The notes under the pieces: model-generated
Database searches by the model: none
Told to the model about the DNA's origin: nothing
What the model saw: only the letters and a program-made list of their open reading frames with translations
Origin: Lysinibacillus piscis
GTDB lineage: Bacteria > Bacillota > Bacilli > Bacillales_A > Planococcaceae
Assembly: GCF_026012395.1 (NCBI RefSeq)
Contig: NZ_BRZA01000002.1
Coordinates: 1,054,001-1,118,000, forward strand
Direction of reading: 5' to 3'
DNA: 64,000 nucleotides
Shown: positions 1-9,621 of the stretch, piece after piece
Layout of the letters: each line of letters opens with the position of its first letter
How positions within the stretch are numbered: position 1 is the stretch's first letter
Position numbers and translations under genes: made by a program

Positions 1-256
1 ATGCAATAATTCGTGCCGCTCGCTCTCGATGTTCAGCAAAAAGATCAGCCAATTGTGCCAAAATAGTCGCTCGCTCATAAGCTGTCAATGCCGCCATTTG
101 TACGGCTGCCTTTTGAGCGCTAGCGATAGCTCGCTCTACATCGGTCTCCGTCGCTACAGCCAATTCGGCTATTTGCTCTTTTGAATAAGGCGCATATATC
201 GCGACTGTCTCCTCTGTCCATTGCCACTTGCCATCAATCCATAAACCTTTTTTCAT
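1..256 (-). CDS. Aldehyde dehydrogenase, N-terminal part (cut by window edge)
   Basis: Only the first 85 codons are inside the window; the gene continues past base 1. The protein begins MKKGLWIDGKW, followed by a segment (YAPYSKEQIAELA, then AYERATILAQLADLF) typical of the N-terminal coenzyme-binding region of NAD(P)-dependent aldehyde dehydrogenases. The catalytic Cys and Glu would lie outside. The ATG overlaps the TGA of the upstream nuclease-like gene by 4 bases (ATGA), with a GGGAG ribosome site inside that gene, so the two are probably translationally coupled. Which aldehyde it oxidises cannot be told from this fragment. Confidence 0.8.
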   Translation of the reverse strand, partial: MKKGLWIDGKWQWTEETVAIYAPYSKEQIAELAVATETDVERAIASAQKAAVQMAALTAYERATILAQLADLFAEHRERAARIIA

Positions 257-1461
257 TCGCTTCTCCCTTCTGGAAACAATTGATATACACGTTCCATTAT
301 TTGCTCTATAAATGTTTGAAAAGTCGTTTCCTCAAATAACTCAAAATAGAAATCTTCCTCATTTGGATATTTAAAATTTGGAATCTGTGCTTCATTAGCA
401 TCAGGTAACAGCTCCCAATAAGCCCACCAATTATCAATACAGGCTTGCTCAATATGTGGCAAATACCCTTTAATTTCAGTTTCGCTCAATACTTGCTTGC
501 CATCTCGCCCATTTACAGCCACTACAAATCCAGCATATAGTCGTCCATCAAGTTCAATTCGAAACCAAATATCTACACCTGATTGAATATCCTTTTTATA
601 TAGGTAGCTAATCCCTGGATAGGTAGAATTTTTGACATCATAGTATGTGTCTAATTTACGATATTGTTTTTGTGCATAATCATAGTCATTGTTTAATTTT
701 TCACATTGTATACGTTGCTCTAGCTCTTTAAATAAACGATGCAATAAGTTAATTTTCGCCTTTTTCACACCTTGCTCAATTCGATAGGCACTTTTCATTG
801 TGGTAGCTGAAGCAGTTAATACCTGTTGAATATCCATCTCTTGCTCATCCTCCACTTGCTCTGTAAATTGACGAATCGCTCCAAGTAATTGCCGTAAAAT
901 TTCACAAATTGACGCTAGCTTCATTGTCTGACTATATGTGACACATTGCAATAGCCAGTGCACAATATGTTGCGCAAAAGAAATGGTCGTAATGCACTTT
1001 TCCTCTTGACTACTCACTTTTGACGGAGCATCCCCAAAACGAGTAAGGTAATAAACATTCGCATGTTGAGCAATTTTCACATAATCCGCACATTGATTTT
1101 CTTGGTCACCTGCAAAGATTTTGACCTCAATGGGAATAACATAATGCGGTGTTGTAATCACGAGGTCCACCCGTCGATTGTTGGCAATTACATATTCCCT
1201 GTAAACAGCGGCTTGCTGAAGCTCTGACACAGGTATATTCATGTTTAACACATGTTCAACAAATAGTGCTAAATAGACACCTCCCTGATAATGACTACCC
1301 TTTGGATTTAATAATTCGTATAGGATTCGACAAATCGCTACTTCATTTGTAGCGATATTGGTGATAGTAAAAATATTAAAATAGCCACCTGTCTTTTGCT
1401 TCATAAGTCTATGCTTGTCTTGTATTTGTACAACGTCATGAATAAGTTGCTCTATATTCAT
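253..1461 (-). CDS. PD-(D/E)XK nuclease family protein
   Basis: 402 residues. The N-terminal third carries a PD-(D/E)XK-like core: Asp99 in RRVDLVI, then Glu112 and Lys114 in PIEVKIFAGDQ. The preceding helix-rich segment NEVAICRILYELLNPKG matches the PDDEXK_4-type family often annotated as hypothetical nucleases. The C-terminal half (about 200-402) is helical with Tyr- and Trp-rich stretches and has no domain I recognise. It lies 86 bases downstream of a dynamin-like GTPase gene, separated by a hairpin terminator, and overlaps the aldehyde dehydrogenase start by 4 bases. Nuclease activity is inferred from the motif only; the biological role, including defence, is unknown. Confidence 0.7.
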   Translation of the reverse strand: MNIEQLIHDVVQIQDKHRLMKQKTGGYFNIFTITNIATNEVAICRILYELLNPKGSHYQGGVYLALFVEHVLNMNIPVSELQQAAVYREYVIANNRRVDLVITTPHYVIPIEVKIFAGDQENQCADYVKIAQHANVYYLTRFGDAPSKVSSQEEKCITTISFAQHIVHWLLQCVTYSQTMKLASICEILRQLLGAIRQFTEQVEDEQEMDIQQVLTASATTMKSAYRIEQGVKKAKINLLHRLFKELEQRIQCEKLNNDYDYAQKQYRKLDTYYDVKNSTYPGISYLYKKDIQSGVDIWFRIELDGRLYAGFVVAVNGRDGKQVLSETEIKGYLPHIEQACIDNWWAYWELLPDANEAQIPNFKYPNEEDFYFELFEETTFQTFIEQIMERVYQLFPEGRSE

Positions 1462-1486
1462 AGCATCACCTCGTTACCATTCAATC

Positions 1487-1527
1487 AAAAAATGCCCCAA
1501 AAGAGTTTGTCTCTTTTAGAGCATTTT
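1487..1527 (-). terminator. Hairpin terminator after the dynamin-like gene
   Basis: Inverted arms AAAATGC (1489-1495) and GCATTTT (1521-1527) enclose an inner AAAAGAG/CTCTTTT stem. Reading the minus strand, the stem is followed by a run of T residues. It sits between the GTPase stop (1548) and the nuclease-like gene start (1461). Confidence 0.75.
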
Positions 1528-1547
1528 CGCAAGAAGAAAACAATCCA

Positions 1548-3398
1548 TTATTCCTCATACTTGATTTCTAATTTTTTCGGAATTTCAGGAATATCATGAG
1601 ATTTTACATCTTCATCCTTCAAAGCTAGTACATAAGCTGGATATCGCGTGCCTACATCAAAAGCAATTTCCATACTCTCCATTCGATTATTCATTTGACT
1701 ACGTGCCAATAGACCATTGCTTGATAAATCCACGGCTAAAATATGCTCAATGGTTTCTTGCAACATCGCTCGATCCTTTGCCTTTAATGGCATATGCTCG
1801 GCCAATAGAAATGGTAAAATGGTTGTCTTTAAATAGCCTTGTGCTTCAATCAAGCAAGAAAATTCATTTAATTTATCCGCATATAAGCGCAATTGTTGCT
1901 TTTCTTTGACACGTTGCTGATTCAATACTTGCACTTTTTGCTCAATACCCATTAAACGCTTTTTCAACAAGCCCATTAAATAGCTTTGAATGACATGAAC
2001 AGCACTCAGCATATCTTGCTCGGCTTCTTGCACTTTTTCAAGTTGACCGATACAGAGCGCTTGCTGCTCATTTAATTTATCCACTCGCTCTTTAAAAAAG
2101 TCATTTTGTGCATGTGAACCAAATATCGATTTCATCAAACCTTTGCCATGGATTTTGTTATGTTGTGCATCCAAACGCTCATACTCCTGCACATACTCAC
2201 TATGCATGTTACGGTATTCTCGTAGCATTTGCTGATACAATACAGCTTTTTCTGTAAAGCTATCTACAACAGCGTCCTGCAAATAGTCATGATTAGAAAT
2301 CGTTTGCAGCAATTGATACAATGTTTGCACATTTTTAAAGATATTGGCTACTTGTTCATATTCCTGTTCATACTCTGTGACAATGGCTAAATCCCGCTGA
2401 TAACGTGAAAATTCATATTGCGCATCACCTGCATATTTTTCAACACTTGCGACAGCCGATTGGAATGGGTCACGCTGTGGGATAATCGTTAATTCAAAGC
2501 GGAAACGTTCAAGCCACTGTAAAAAGCGAATTAAAATCGCTTCTGTTTTTTTATCACTATTTTCTGCAACTCGGTGGATTTGCTCAATTAATTGCGTATA
2601 ATTACTTTGCTGCCATAGTTCATCATTTTTTGTATGCTGTGCCTCTAATGCATATGTTGCCGATACTTGCACAAAATGATTAACTAAATGCCCAATTCGT
2701 CGTTTCTCCTCTTGAAGAAAATCTTTTGAATTAATCGGTGAATCAATGCCATTCACAATACAAAGCGGTTCAATTCCTTTATTTTTTAAGGCCTGCATCA
2801 ATAATATTTCTGCATCAATTGCTTGTGACCCTGCTCGTAATACCCAAAAAACCTCATCCGCCCGATTCATGATGGATTCGGAGAAGTAAGCCATCTCGCC
2901 TCCACCAGCTTCTAATGAAACTGAATCAATAATCGTCACTGATTTTAATAAATCATTTTTTAAATACACTTCTAGATAATCTAGATGCTCACGTAGTATT
3001 TCAGAGGCAAATGTATCACCTGTCGTCAGTAATTCTAGCTTACTTATATCAAAAATGGCTACCATACCATCTAAAAAATAGGCTTTAATTTCTTCATTTT
3101 CACCATAGCGTAAAAATGTATTGACACCTGTTGGACGTTGCGCACTCACAGGTAAAATCGGTTGCCCTAAAAGCCCATTCACCAATGTTGTTTTTCCAAC
3201 ACGTTCCTTACCTACAATTAAAATCATCGTTTGGTTATTGGCATCTTGAATAATACGGTTTAAATGTTTAGCCGTATCTTTTACATATGTATTCGGTATA
3301 ATAATGCCATATAATTGACGTAATCGATCGACTAATTGCGGCAAAATATTATGGGCAGAGGTTGTCTGTGTAGTTGGTAAAGCATCTTCATTTGTCAT
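1548..3398 (-). CDS. Dynamin-like / P-loop GTPase
   Basis: 616 residues from the ATG at 3398, which lies 9 bases after AAAGGGG; a TTG two codons upstream sits too close to that site. A Walker A/G1 motif GKERVGKTT occurs at about residues 63-71, followed by a threonine-containing switch region (RPTGVNTFLRYG). A degenerate G3 (DSVSLEAGGGE) and a G4-like NGID follow. From about residue 280 to 560 the protein is long, helical and Gln/Glu-rich, as expected for the coiled-coil stalk of bacterial dynamin-like proteins. Members of that family remodel membranes or serve as regulatory GTPases; here the role is unassigned. No transmembrane segment is evident. Confidence 0.7.
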   Translation of the reverse strand: MTNEDALPTTQTTSAHNILPQLVDRLRQLYGIIIPNTYVKDTAKHLNRIIQDANNQTMILIVGKERVGKTTLVNGLLGQPILPVSAQRPTGVNTFLRYGENEEIKAYFLDGMVAIFDISKLELLTTGDTFASEILREHLDYLEVYLKNDLLKSVTIIDSVSLEAGGGEMAYFSESIMNRADEVFWVLRAGSQAIDAEILLMQALKNKGIEPLCIVNGIDSPINSKDFLQEEKRRIGHLVNHFVQVSATYALEAQHTKNDELWQQSNYTQLIEQIHRVAENSDKKTEAILIRFLQWLERFRFELTIIPQRDPFQSAVASVEKYAGDAQYEFSRYQRDLAIVTEYEQEYEQVANIFKNVQTLYQLLQTISNHDYLQDAVVDSFTEKAVLYQQMLREYRNMHSEYVQEYERLDAQHNKIHGKGLMKSIFGSHAQNDFFKERVDKLNEQQALCIGQLEKVQEAEQDMLSAVHVIQSYLMGLLKKRLMGIEQKVQVLNQQRVKEKQQLRLYADKLNEFSCLIEAQGYLKTTILPFLLAEHMPLKAKDRAMLQETIEHILAVDLSSNGLLARSQMNNRMESMEIAFDVGTRYPAYVLALKDEDVKSHDIPEIPKKLEIKYEE

Positions 3399-3486
3399 AT
3401 GCAAAAACCCCTTTCATATCAAATTTGCCTTGGCTTTACCGAAAATCGGCACTTACTACCTGTTACTATGGGGTAATTGGTTAGCC

Positions 3487-3515
3487 ATTATTTCATCCTA
3501 TTAACGAAGTGACAA
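3487..3515 (-). promoter_or_regulatory. Candidate sigma-A promoter for the dynamin-like gene
   Basis: On the minus strand TTGTCA (3510-3515) is followed after 17 bases by AATAAT (3487-3492), about 90 bases before the start codon. The match is moderate; nothing else is visible in the 3405-3583 gap. Confidence 0.4.
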
Positions 3516-3583
3516 ACACGTAGTAGAATGCCTCTATCATGATAAATACATTTTTATTATCGACATTTTGCTTATAATATTGA

Positions 3584-4489
3584 CTAGTCGTCGTTAATTA
3601 TTCCAAACTCATCTTCAAGCCCCATCATACGTGCATAAACCATTTTCGCAGATGGCATGCCTGTTTGTGCACCTACTTCTCCAATAGCCAATGAGGCAGC
3701 AACATTAGCAAAATACACCGCTTCTTCTAATGTTTGTCCTACCACGAGTGCATATGCCAATGCACCATTAAATGTATCGCCTGCACCTGTCGTGTCTACT
3801 ACTGGCGTCATATATGCGGGGATGTGTATAAGATGTGCCCCATCGAAATAGCAAGCACCTTCATTGCCCAATGTTACAATAAGTTGATTCGGATAATGGG
3901 CTAGCACAGATTCTAAATCACCTTCAAAGAGTTGCTCAAATTCTGTTTGATTAGGTGTTAAGTAGGTAATATCCTCTAGCCATTGCGGATCGAAATTCGT
4001 AGCAGGTGCAGGATTTAACAATACTGGAACGGATGCCTCTTTACATAATTGTAAAGCATATGAAACAGTTTGCTGTGGAATCTCTAGCTGCATCACCACC
4101 AATTGACTTCGTTGAATGACTTCTTTTACTGCCATTAGCTGTGCAGGCTGTAAGGCTTCATTTGCTCCAGGCACAACAATAATACGATTATCTTCATCAT
4201 GCAACAAAATATTGGCAATACCTGTTGCCCCCGTCACCGTTGTCACATAATCACTCTTGACATGCTCTTGTTGTAACTGTGTCTTTAGCGCCCGACCTAA
4301 ATCATCCGAACCAACACAGCCAACCATTGTCACATCACTACCAAGACGTGCTATGGCAATTGCTTGATTTGCCCCTTTCCCACCTGGCATGGTTTGCAAA
4401 CTTCGACCAATAACTGTTTCTCCCTGCTGTGGAAAAGTAGTCAGTTGGATGATAAAATCCATATTAATACTCCCAATTACTGTAATCAT
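3584..4489 (-). CDS. rbsK: Ribokinase
   Basis: 301 residues from the ATG at 4489, preceded by a GGTGAT ribosome site. The open frame extends 30 codons further upstream, but that extension is not conserved-looking. PfkB-family features: MITVIGSINMDFI at the start, substrate-binding GGKGANQAIAIARLG, the NPAPA motif typical of ribokinases, and the ATP/anion-hole motif DTTGAGDTFNGALA with the catalytic Asp. It phosphorylates D-ribose to ribose 5-phosphate in the cytosol. No rbs transporter genes are beside it; it is a single-gene unit. A near-perfect CodY box lies about 225 bases upstream, suggesting starvation control. Another PfkB sugar kinase activity cannot be excluded. Confidence 0.85.
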   Translation of the reverse strand: MITVIGSINMDFIIQLTTFPQQGETVIGRSLQTMPGGKGANQAIAIARLGSDVTMVGCVGSDDLGRALKTQLQQEHVKSDYVTTVTGATGIANILLHDEDNRIIVVPGANEALQPAQLMAVKEVIQRSQLVVMQLEIPQQTVSYALQLCKEASVPVLLNPAPATNFDPQWLEDITYLTPNQTEFEQLFEGDLESVLAHYPNQLIVTLGNEGACYFDGAHLIHIPAYMTPVVDTTGAGDTFNGALAYALVVGQTLEEAVYFANVAASLAIGEVGAQTGMPSAKMVYARMMGLEDEFGIINDD

Positions 4490-4714
4490 TTCATCACCTA
4501 CCTTTATCTTTCTCATTTTAATAGAAATTGCAATTGAATGGTATATACATAACAAATGTTTTAGTAGAATCACCTTCAAAATATAATGATTATGGATTCT
4601 ATTTATCTACTTTCAAATCCAAGGTAATATTTTTGATTTATCGGTTATCAACTGCCTACTAGTTACATATGATGTGTATACTTATTTTAACACAAAAGAA
4701 CGTTTGTTTTGATA

Positions 4715-4729
4715 AATTTTCTGAAAACT
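4715..4729. promoter_or_regulatory. CodY box upstream of rbsK
   Basis: AATTTTCTGAAAACT matches the CodY consensus AATTTTCWGAAAATT at 14 of 15 positions. It lies between the leuD terminator and rbsK, a region that can only serve as the rbsK upstream region. CodY is the GTP- and branched-chain-amino-acid-sensing repressor of Bacillales; binding here is inferred from sequence. Confidence 0.65.
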
Positions 4730-4740
4730 AGAATACAAAG

Positions 4741-4778
4741 CAAAAAGCTGAAGACAACCACTCTGTTGTCTCCAGCTC
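4741..4778 (-). terminator. Terminator of the ilv-leu operon
   Basis: On the minus strand GCTGgAGACAAC and GTTGTCTtCAGC form a stem around a short loop, followed by TTTTTG. It begins 9 bases after the leuD stop codon. Confidence 0.85.
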
Positions 4779-4786
4779 TTCAATGA

Positions 4787-5377
4787 CTAAAAAGCAATAC
4801 GCTGTGCTTCATAAGCTGCAATTTGCTCTTCGTATTTAAATGTTAAAGCAATCTCATCCCAGCCATTTAACAATGTTTCTTTATAATATGGATCAATCAT
4901 AAAGTGATAGACTTGCCCATCCTCACCTGTGACCGTTTGCGCTGCCAAGTTCACTTCTACTGTATAAGGAGTTGCCAGCCCTTTTGCTAAAATCTCATCA
5001 CATTCCGCTTCTGTTAGCTTAATTGGCAAAATTCCGTTTTTATAGCAGTTATTATGGAAAATATCTGCAAAAGATGGAGCAATCACCACTGTAAAGCCAT
5101 AATCTAAAATAGCCCATGGTGCATGCTCACGTGAAGAACCACAGCCGAAATTATCCTGCGCTACTAAAATTTTCGACTCTTTGAATTCTGGCTTATTTAA
5201 TACAAAGTCCTGTATTTCATTGCCCTCTGCATCAAAGCGCCAGTGATAAAATAAATATTGTCCAAAGCCTGTACGCTCAATACGTTTTAAAAATTCTTTT
5301 GAAATAATTTGGTCTGTATCAACATTTTTACGGTCAAGCGGTGTGATGACACTGTTGACGATATTAATTGGTTCCAT
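4787..5377 (-). CDS. leuD: 3-isopropylmalate dehydratase, small subunit
   Basis: 196 residues, full length for LeuD. With LeuC it isomerises 2-isopropylmalate to 3-isopropylmalate in leucine synthesis. Recognisable features are the N-terminal VITPLDRKNVDTDQIISKEF and the swivelling-domain motif NFGCGSSREHAPWAI. It is the last gene of the ilvBNC-leuBCD unit, 19 bases after leuC, with an intrinsic terminator right behind it. An AGGAT-type ribosome site precedes the ATG at 5377. Confidence 0.96.
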   Translation of the reverse strand: MEPINIVNSVITPLDRKNVDTDQIISKEFLKRIERTGFGQYLFYHWRFDAEGNEIQDFVLNKPEFKESKILVAQDNFGCGSSREHAPWAILDYGFTVVIAPSFADIFHNNCYKNGILPIKLTEAECDEILAKGLATPYTVEVNLAAQTVTGEDGQVYHFMIDPYYKETLLNGWDEIALTFKYEEQIAAYEAQRIAF

Positions 5378-5396
5378 CTGGTAATCATCCTTTCTA

Positions 5397-6806
5397 TTAG
5401 ACAGTTTCCTTCACAAATTCGCGCACGTCCACAAAATGACCTGCGATTGCGGCTGCGGCTGCCATTGCTGGTGATACAAGATGGGTACGTGCCCCTGCCC
5501 CTTGTCGTCCTTCAAAGTTACGATTCGATGTAGAAGCACAACGTTCGCCTGCTGGTACTACGTCATCATTCATCGCTAAACACATCGAGCAACCTGATTC
5601 ACGCCATTCAAAACCTGCTGCTGTGAAAATTTTGTCCAACCCTTCTGCCTCTGCTTGCAGTTTCGTTGTATGTGAGCCTGGCACAACAATCGCCGTTACA
5701 TTATCATGCACCTTACGCCCGTTAATCACAGCGGCTGCGGCACGTAAATCACTAATACGTGAATTCGTACAAGAACCGATAAATACGTGCTGGATATCAA
5801 TGGATGTTAATGGCTGTCCTTCCTCTAAGCCCATATAAGCCAATGCTTTCCGTAATGCGGCTTTATCCGATTCATCTGCATAATCTGCCTGTGTTGGTAC
5901 ATGACTTGATACGCCAGATCCCATAGAAGGATTTGTGCCCCATGTGACGATTGGCTCAATGTCTGCTGCTTGAATAATACGCACCGTATCATATGTTGCA
6001 TCCTCATCTGAAGCTAAGCTTAACCAATAAGCTGTTGCCTCTTCAAATTGCTCGCCCTTTGGTGCATAGCGACGTCCGCGAATATAGTCAACCGTTGTTT
6101 GGTCAGGAGAAATTAAACCGGCCTTTGCGCCTGCTTCAATGGACATATTGCAAATCGTCATACGCTCTTCCATTGATAGCTGATGAATCGCATCACCTGT
6201 AAACTCCACAATATGACCTGTACCAACACCGATACCAAACTTCGCAATAATCGCTAAAATAATATCCTTGGCTGCTACACCTACTGGCAGTTCACCTTCC
6301 ACACGAATTTCCATCGTTTTTGGCTTGTTTTGCCATAATGTTTGTGTGGATAGCACATGCTCGACCTCTGACGTGCCGATCCCAAAGGCAATCGCTCCAA
6401 ATGCACCATGTGTAGAAGTATGTGAGTCACCGCAAACAATCGTCTTACCTGGCTGTGTTAGCCCTAACTCTGGCCCGATAACATGGACAATTCCTTGATC
6501 TGGATGTCCCATTCCTGCTAACTCTACACCAAATTCTTCAGCGTTTTTCGCAAGTGTTTCAATTTGATTGCGTGCAATAGGATCTGTAATCGTTGGTAAA
6601 TTTTTCGTCGGTACATTATGATCCATTGTAGCAAAGCTCAAATCGGGACGGCGTACTTTACGTCCATTCATTCGTAGGCCTTCAAAAGCCTGTGGTGATG
6701 TTACTTCATGAATTAAATGAAGATCAATATATAACAGGTCAGGTTTGCCCTCTTCCTGATAAACGACATGTTTATCCCAAATCTTTTCAATTATATTTTT
6801 GCCCAT
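5397..6806 (-). CDS. leuC: 3-isopropylmalate dehydratase, large subunit
   Basis: 469 residues from the ATG at 6806, spaced 5 bases from AGGTGA; the GTG at 6815 lies inside that ribosome site and is an unlikely start. It is an aconitase-family enzyme carrying a 4Fe-4S cluster: the cluster cysteines are in FIGSCTNSR and in [10 protein letters not shown] near the C-terminus. The substrate loop [14 protein letters not shown] is also present. It forms the active dehydratase with LeuD, the next gene. It follows leuB by 16 bases. Confidence 0.96.
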   Translation of the reverse strand: MGKNIIEKIWDKHVVYQEEGKPDLLYIDLHLIHEVTSPQAFEGLRMNGRKVRRPDLSFATMDHNVPTKNLPTITDPIARNQIETLAKNAEEFGVELAGMGHPDQGIVHVIGPELGLTQPGKTIVCGDSHTSTHGAFGAIAFGIGTSEVEHVLSTQTLWQNKPKTMEIRVEGELPVGVAAKDIILAIIAKFGIGVGTGHIVEFTGDAIHQLSMEERMTICNMSIEAGAKAGLISPDQTTVDYIRGRRYAPKGEQFEEATAYWLSLASDEDATYDTVRIIQAADIEPIVTWGTNPSMGSGVSSHVPTQADYADESDKAALRKALAYMGLEEGQPLTSIDIQHVFIGSCTNSRISDLRAAAAVINGRKVHDNVTAIVVPGSHTTKLQAEAEGLDKIFTAAGFEWRESGCSMCLAMNDDVVPAGERCASTSNRNFEGRQGAGARTHLVSPAMAAAAAIAGHFVDVREFVKETV

Positions 6807-6822
6807 CATCTTCACCTATTTC

Positions 6823-7923
6823 TTATATATATGTTGTCATAATACTTTCTGACACAAAACTTGTATCAATTTCATTGATTACTTTATCTGTCCATTCTGT
6901 TGTTGATAAAATACGACTGCCATCACGTGCCAAATCGGCTGTGAAATAACCATCATTGAATACAGCGCTGACAGCACGTTCAATTTCTGCAGCCTCTTCT
7001 TTTAAGCCAAATGAATATTGTAGCATCATCGCAACAGATAAAATCGTTGCAGCTGGATTTGCCACACCTTGCCCTGCAATTTCTGGTGCAGAGCCATGTA
7101 CAGGTTCATATAGACCGAAATTATCACCACGGATAGAAGCTGATGGTAAAACACCAAGTGAGCCTGTAATAACAGATGCCTCATCACTTAAAATATCGCC
7201 AAACATATTTTCCGTCACAACGACATCATAATGACCAGGGTTTGTAATGAGCTTCATCGCAACAGAGTCTACTAAATTATGCTCGACTTGCACATCTGGA
7301 TAATCTTTTTTCTTTGCTTCCACAACCTCACGCCATAAGCGACTTGTTTCTAACACATTGGCTTTATCGACTGAGCACAACTTACCATTGCGTAAACGTG
7401 CTAACTCAAAAGCATTTTCAACAATGCGCTCGATTTCCGCTGTGGAATAAACAACTGTATCAATCGCACCATTTTCTGTGCGCATACGTGGTTCTCCAAA
7501 ATAGACGCCACCTGTCAATTCACGAACGATCATTAAGTCCACATTTTCAGCCACTTCACGTTTTAATGGTGAGGCATCTAGCAAGCTCGCAAAAGCTTTC
7601 ACTGGACGCAAGTTGGCGAATAAATCAAAATGCTTACGAATGCGTAGTAAGCCTTTTTCAGGTCGCAGTTCAGGTGAATTGTTATCCCATTTTGGTCCAC
7701 CCACTGCCCCAAGTAAAATCGCATCGCTGTTTTCACACATAGCGATTGTTTCATCTGGTAATGGATTATTATGTTGGTCGATGGCAGCGCCGCCGATTGT
7801 AGCATAGTTTAATTGGAATGTATGGTTAAATCGCTTTCCAATTACTTGTAATACACGTACAGCAGAAGCGACAACCTCTGGACCAATTCCATCACCAGGA
7901 AGTACCGTAATTTTTTTCTCCAT
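6823..7923 (-). CDS. leuB: 3-isopropylmalate dehydrogenase
   Basis: 366 residues from the ATG at 7923, about 7 bases from GGGTG; an in-frame ATG at 7929 lies too close to it. It oxidatively decarboxylates 3-isopropylmalate with NAD to 2-oxoisocaproate. Motifs seen: ITVLPGDGIGPEV at the N-terminus, VRELTGGVYFGEPR in the active site, and NMFGDILSDEA with the metal-binding aspartates. The C-terminus carries roughly ten extra residues (FVSESIMTTYI) beyond the usual end. It directly follows ilvC; the leuA gene usual between them in Bacillus is absent. Confidence 0.96.
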   Translation of the reverse strand: MEKKITVLPGDGIGPEVVASAVRVLQVIGKRFNHTFQLNYATIGGAAIDQHNNPLPDETIAMCENSDAILLGAVGGPKWDNNSPELRPEKGLLRIRKHFDLFANLRPVKAFASLLDASPLKREVAENVDLMIVRELTGGVYFGEPRMRTENGAIDTVVYSTAEIERIVENAFELARLRNGKLCSVDKANVLETSRLWREVVEAKKKDYPDVQVEHNLVDSVAMKLITNPGHYDVVVTENMFGDILSDEASVITGSLGVLPSASIRGDNFGLYEPVHGSAPEIAGQGVANPAATILSVAMMLQYSFGLKEEAAEIERAVSAVFNDGYFTADLARDGSRILSTTEWTDKVINEIDTSFVSESIMTTYI

Positions 7924-8025
7924 CGTCATGCACCCATTTCTTGTTGAATTCTATTCTGTTTAGGAAGGAACTCTCACTTTTTCATCAGTGAGAGCTCCCG
8001 TTTACTTCTGCTTTGTAATCAACGA

Positions 8026-9063
<1,038 letters not shown>

Positions 9064-9105
9064 TTAGTTCCTCCTGAAAGTTCAAATTAAGATTATCTAT
9101 GCAAA

Positions 9106-9621
9106 CTATTTTAAAATAGAAAGCTGCGGGCTTGTGTTCACTTGGTTTTCACGTACGGCTGCCGTAGCGCCTGTGCGTGTTAATTCTTTAATACCATATG
9201 GTCGAATTAATTCGATAAAGGCATCGATTTTTTCTGGGTGCCCTACTACTTGATAGGTCACTACATTTTTAGCTGTATCAATAATTTGTGGTCGGAAAGG
9301 CTCGACAATCGAGTTCATTTCCAGCCGTAGATTAGGTGGCGAAATGACTTTCACTAAAGCTAACTCACGCACAACAATCGCTTTGTCTGTAATATCATTG
9401 ACCTTTAAGACATCGATTTGCTTCGATAGTTGCTTCACTAATTGTTCAATTTTACTCTCATCCTCCACGTTTACTACGAAGGTCATTTTTGAGACATTTG
9501 GCTGCTCTGTATGACCAACTGTGATGGATTCAATATTAAATTGACGTTTCATTAATAAACCTGTTGTGCGGTTTAATACACCACTTTGATTCAAAACCGT
9601 TACTGTAATTACTCGCTTCAA
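9106..9621 (-). CDS. ilvN: Acetolactate synthase, small (regulatory) subunit
   Basis: 171 residues starting at a TTG (9619-9621) that overlaps the ilvB TGA, giving TTGA; GGGGTG/AAGAAAG lies upstream. The open frame extends 21 codons further into ilvB, but those residues ([11 protein letters not shown]) are the ilvB 3' end read out of frame. The protein starts [18 protein letters not shown], an ACT domain that binds valine for feedback inhibition, followed by the second small-subunit domain. It regulates and stabilises IlvB. Also called ilvH in Bacillus. Confidence 0.95.
   Translation of the reverse strand: MKRVITVTVLNQSGVLNRTTGLLMKRQFNIESITVGHTEQPNVSKMTFVVNVEDESKIEQLVKQLSKQIDVLKVNDITDKAIVVRELALVKVISPPNLRLEMNSIVEPFRPQIIDTAKNVVTYQVVGHPEKIDAFIELIRPYGIKELTRTGATAAVRENQVNTSPQLSILK

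Noticed and set aside
7314-7742. 142-codon open frame on the plus strand opposite leuB
   Set aside because: It is fully antisense to a well-conserved enzyme, has no ribosome site and an unlikely composition.
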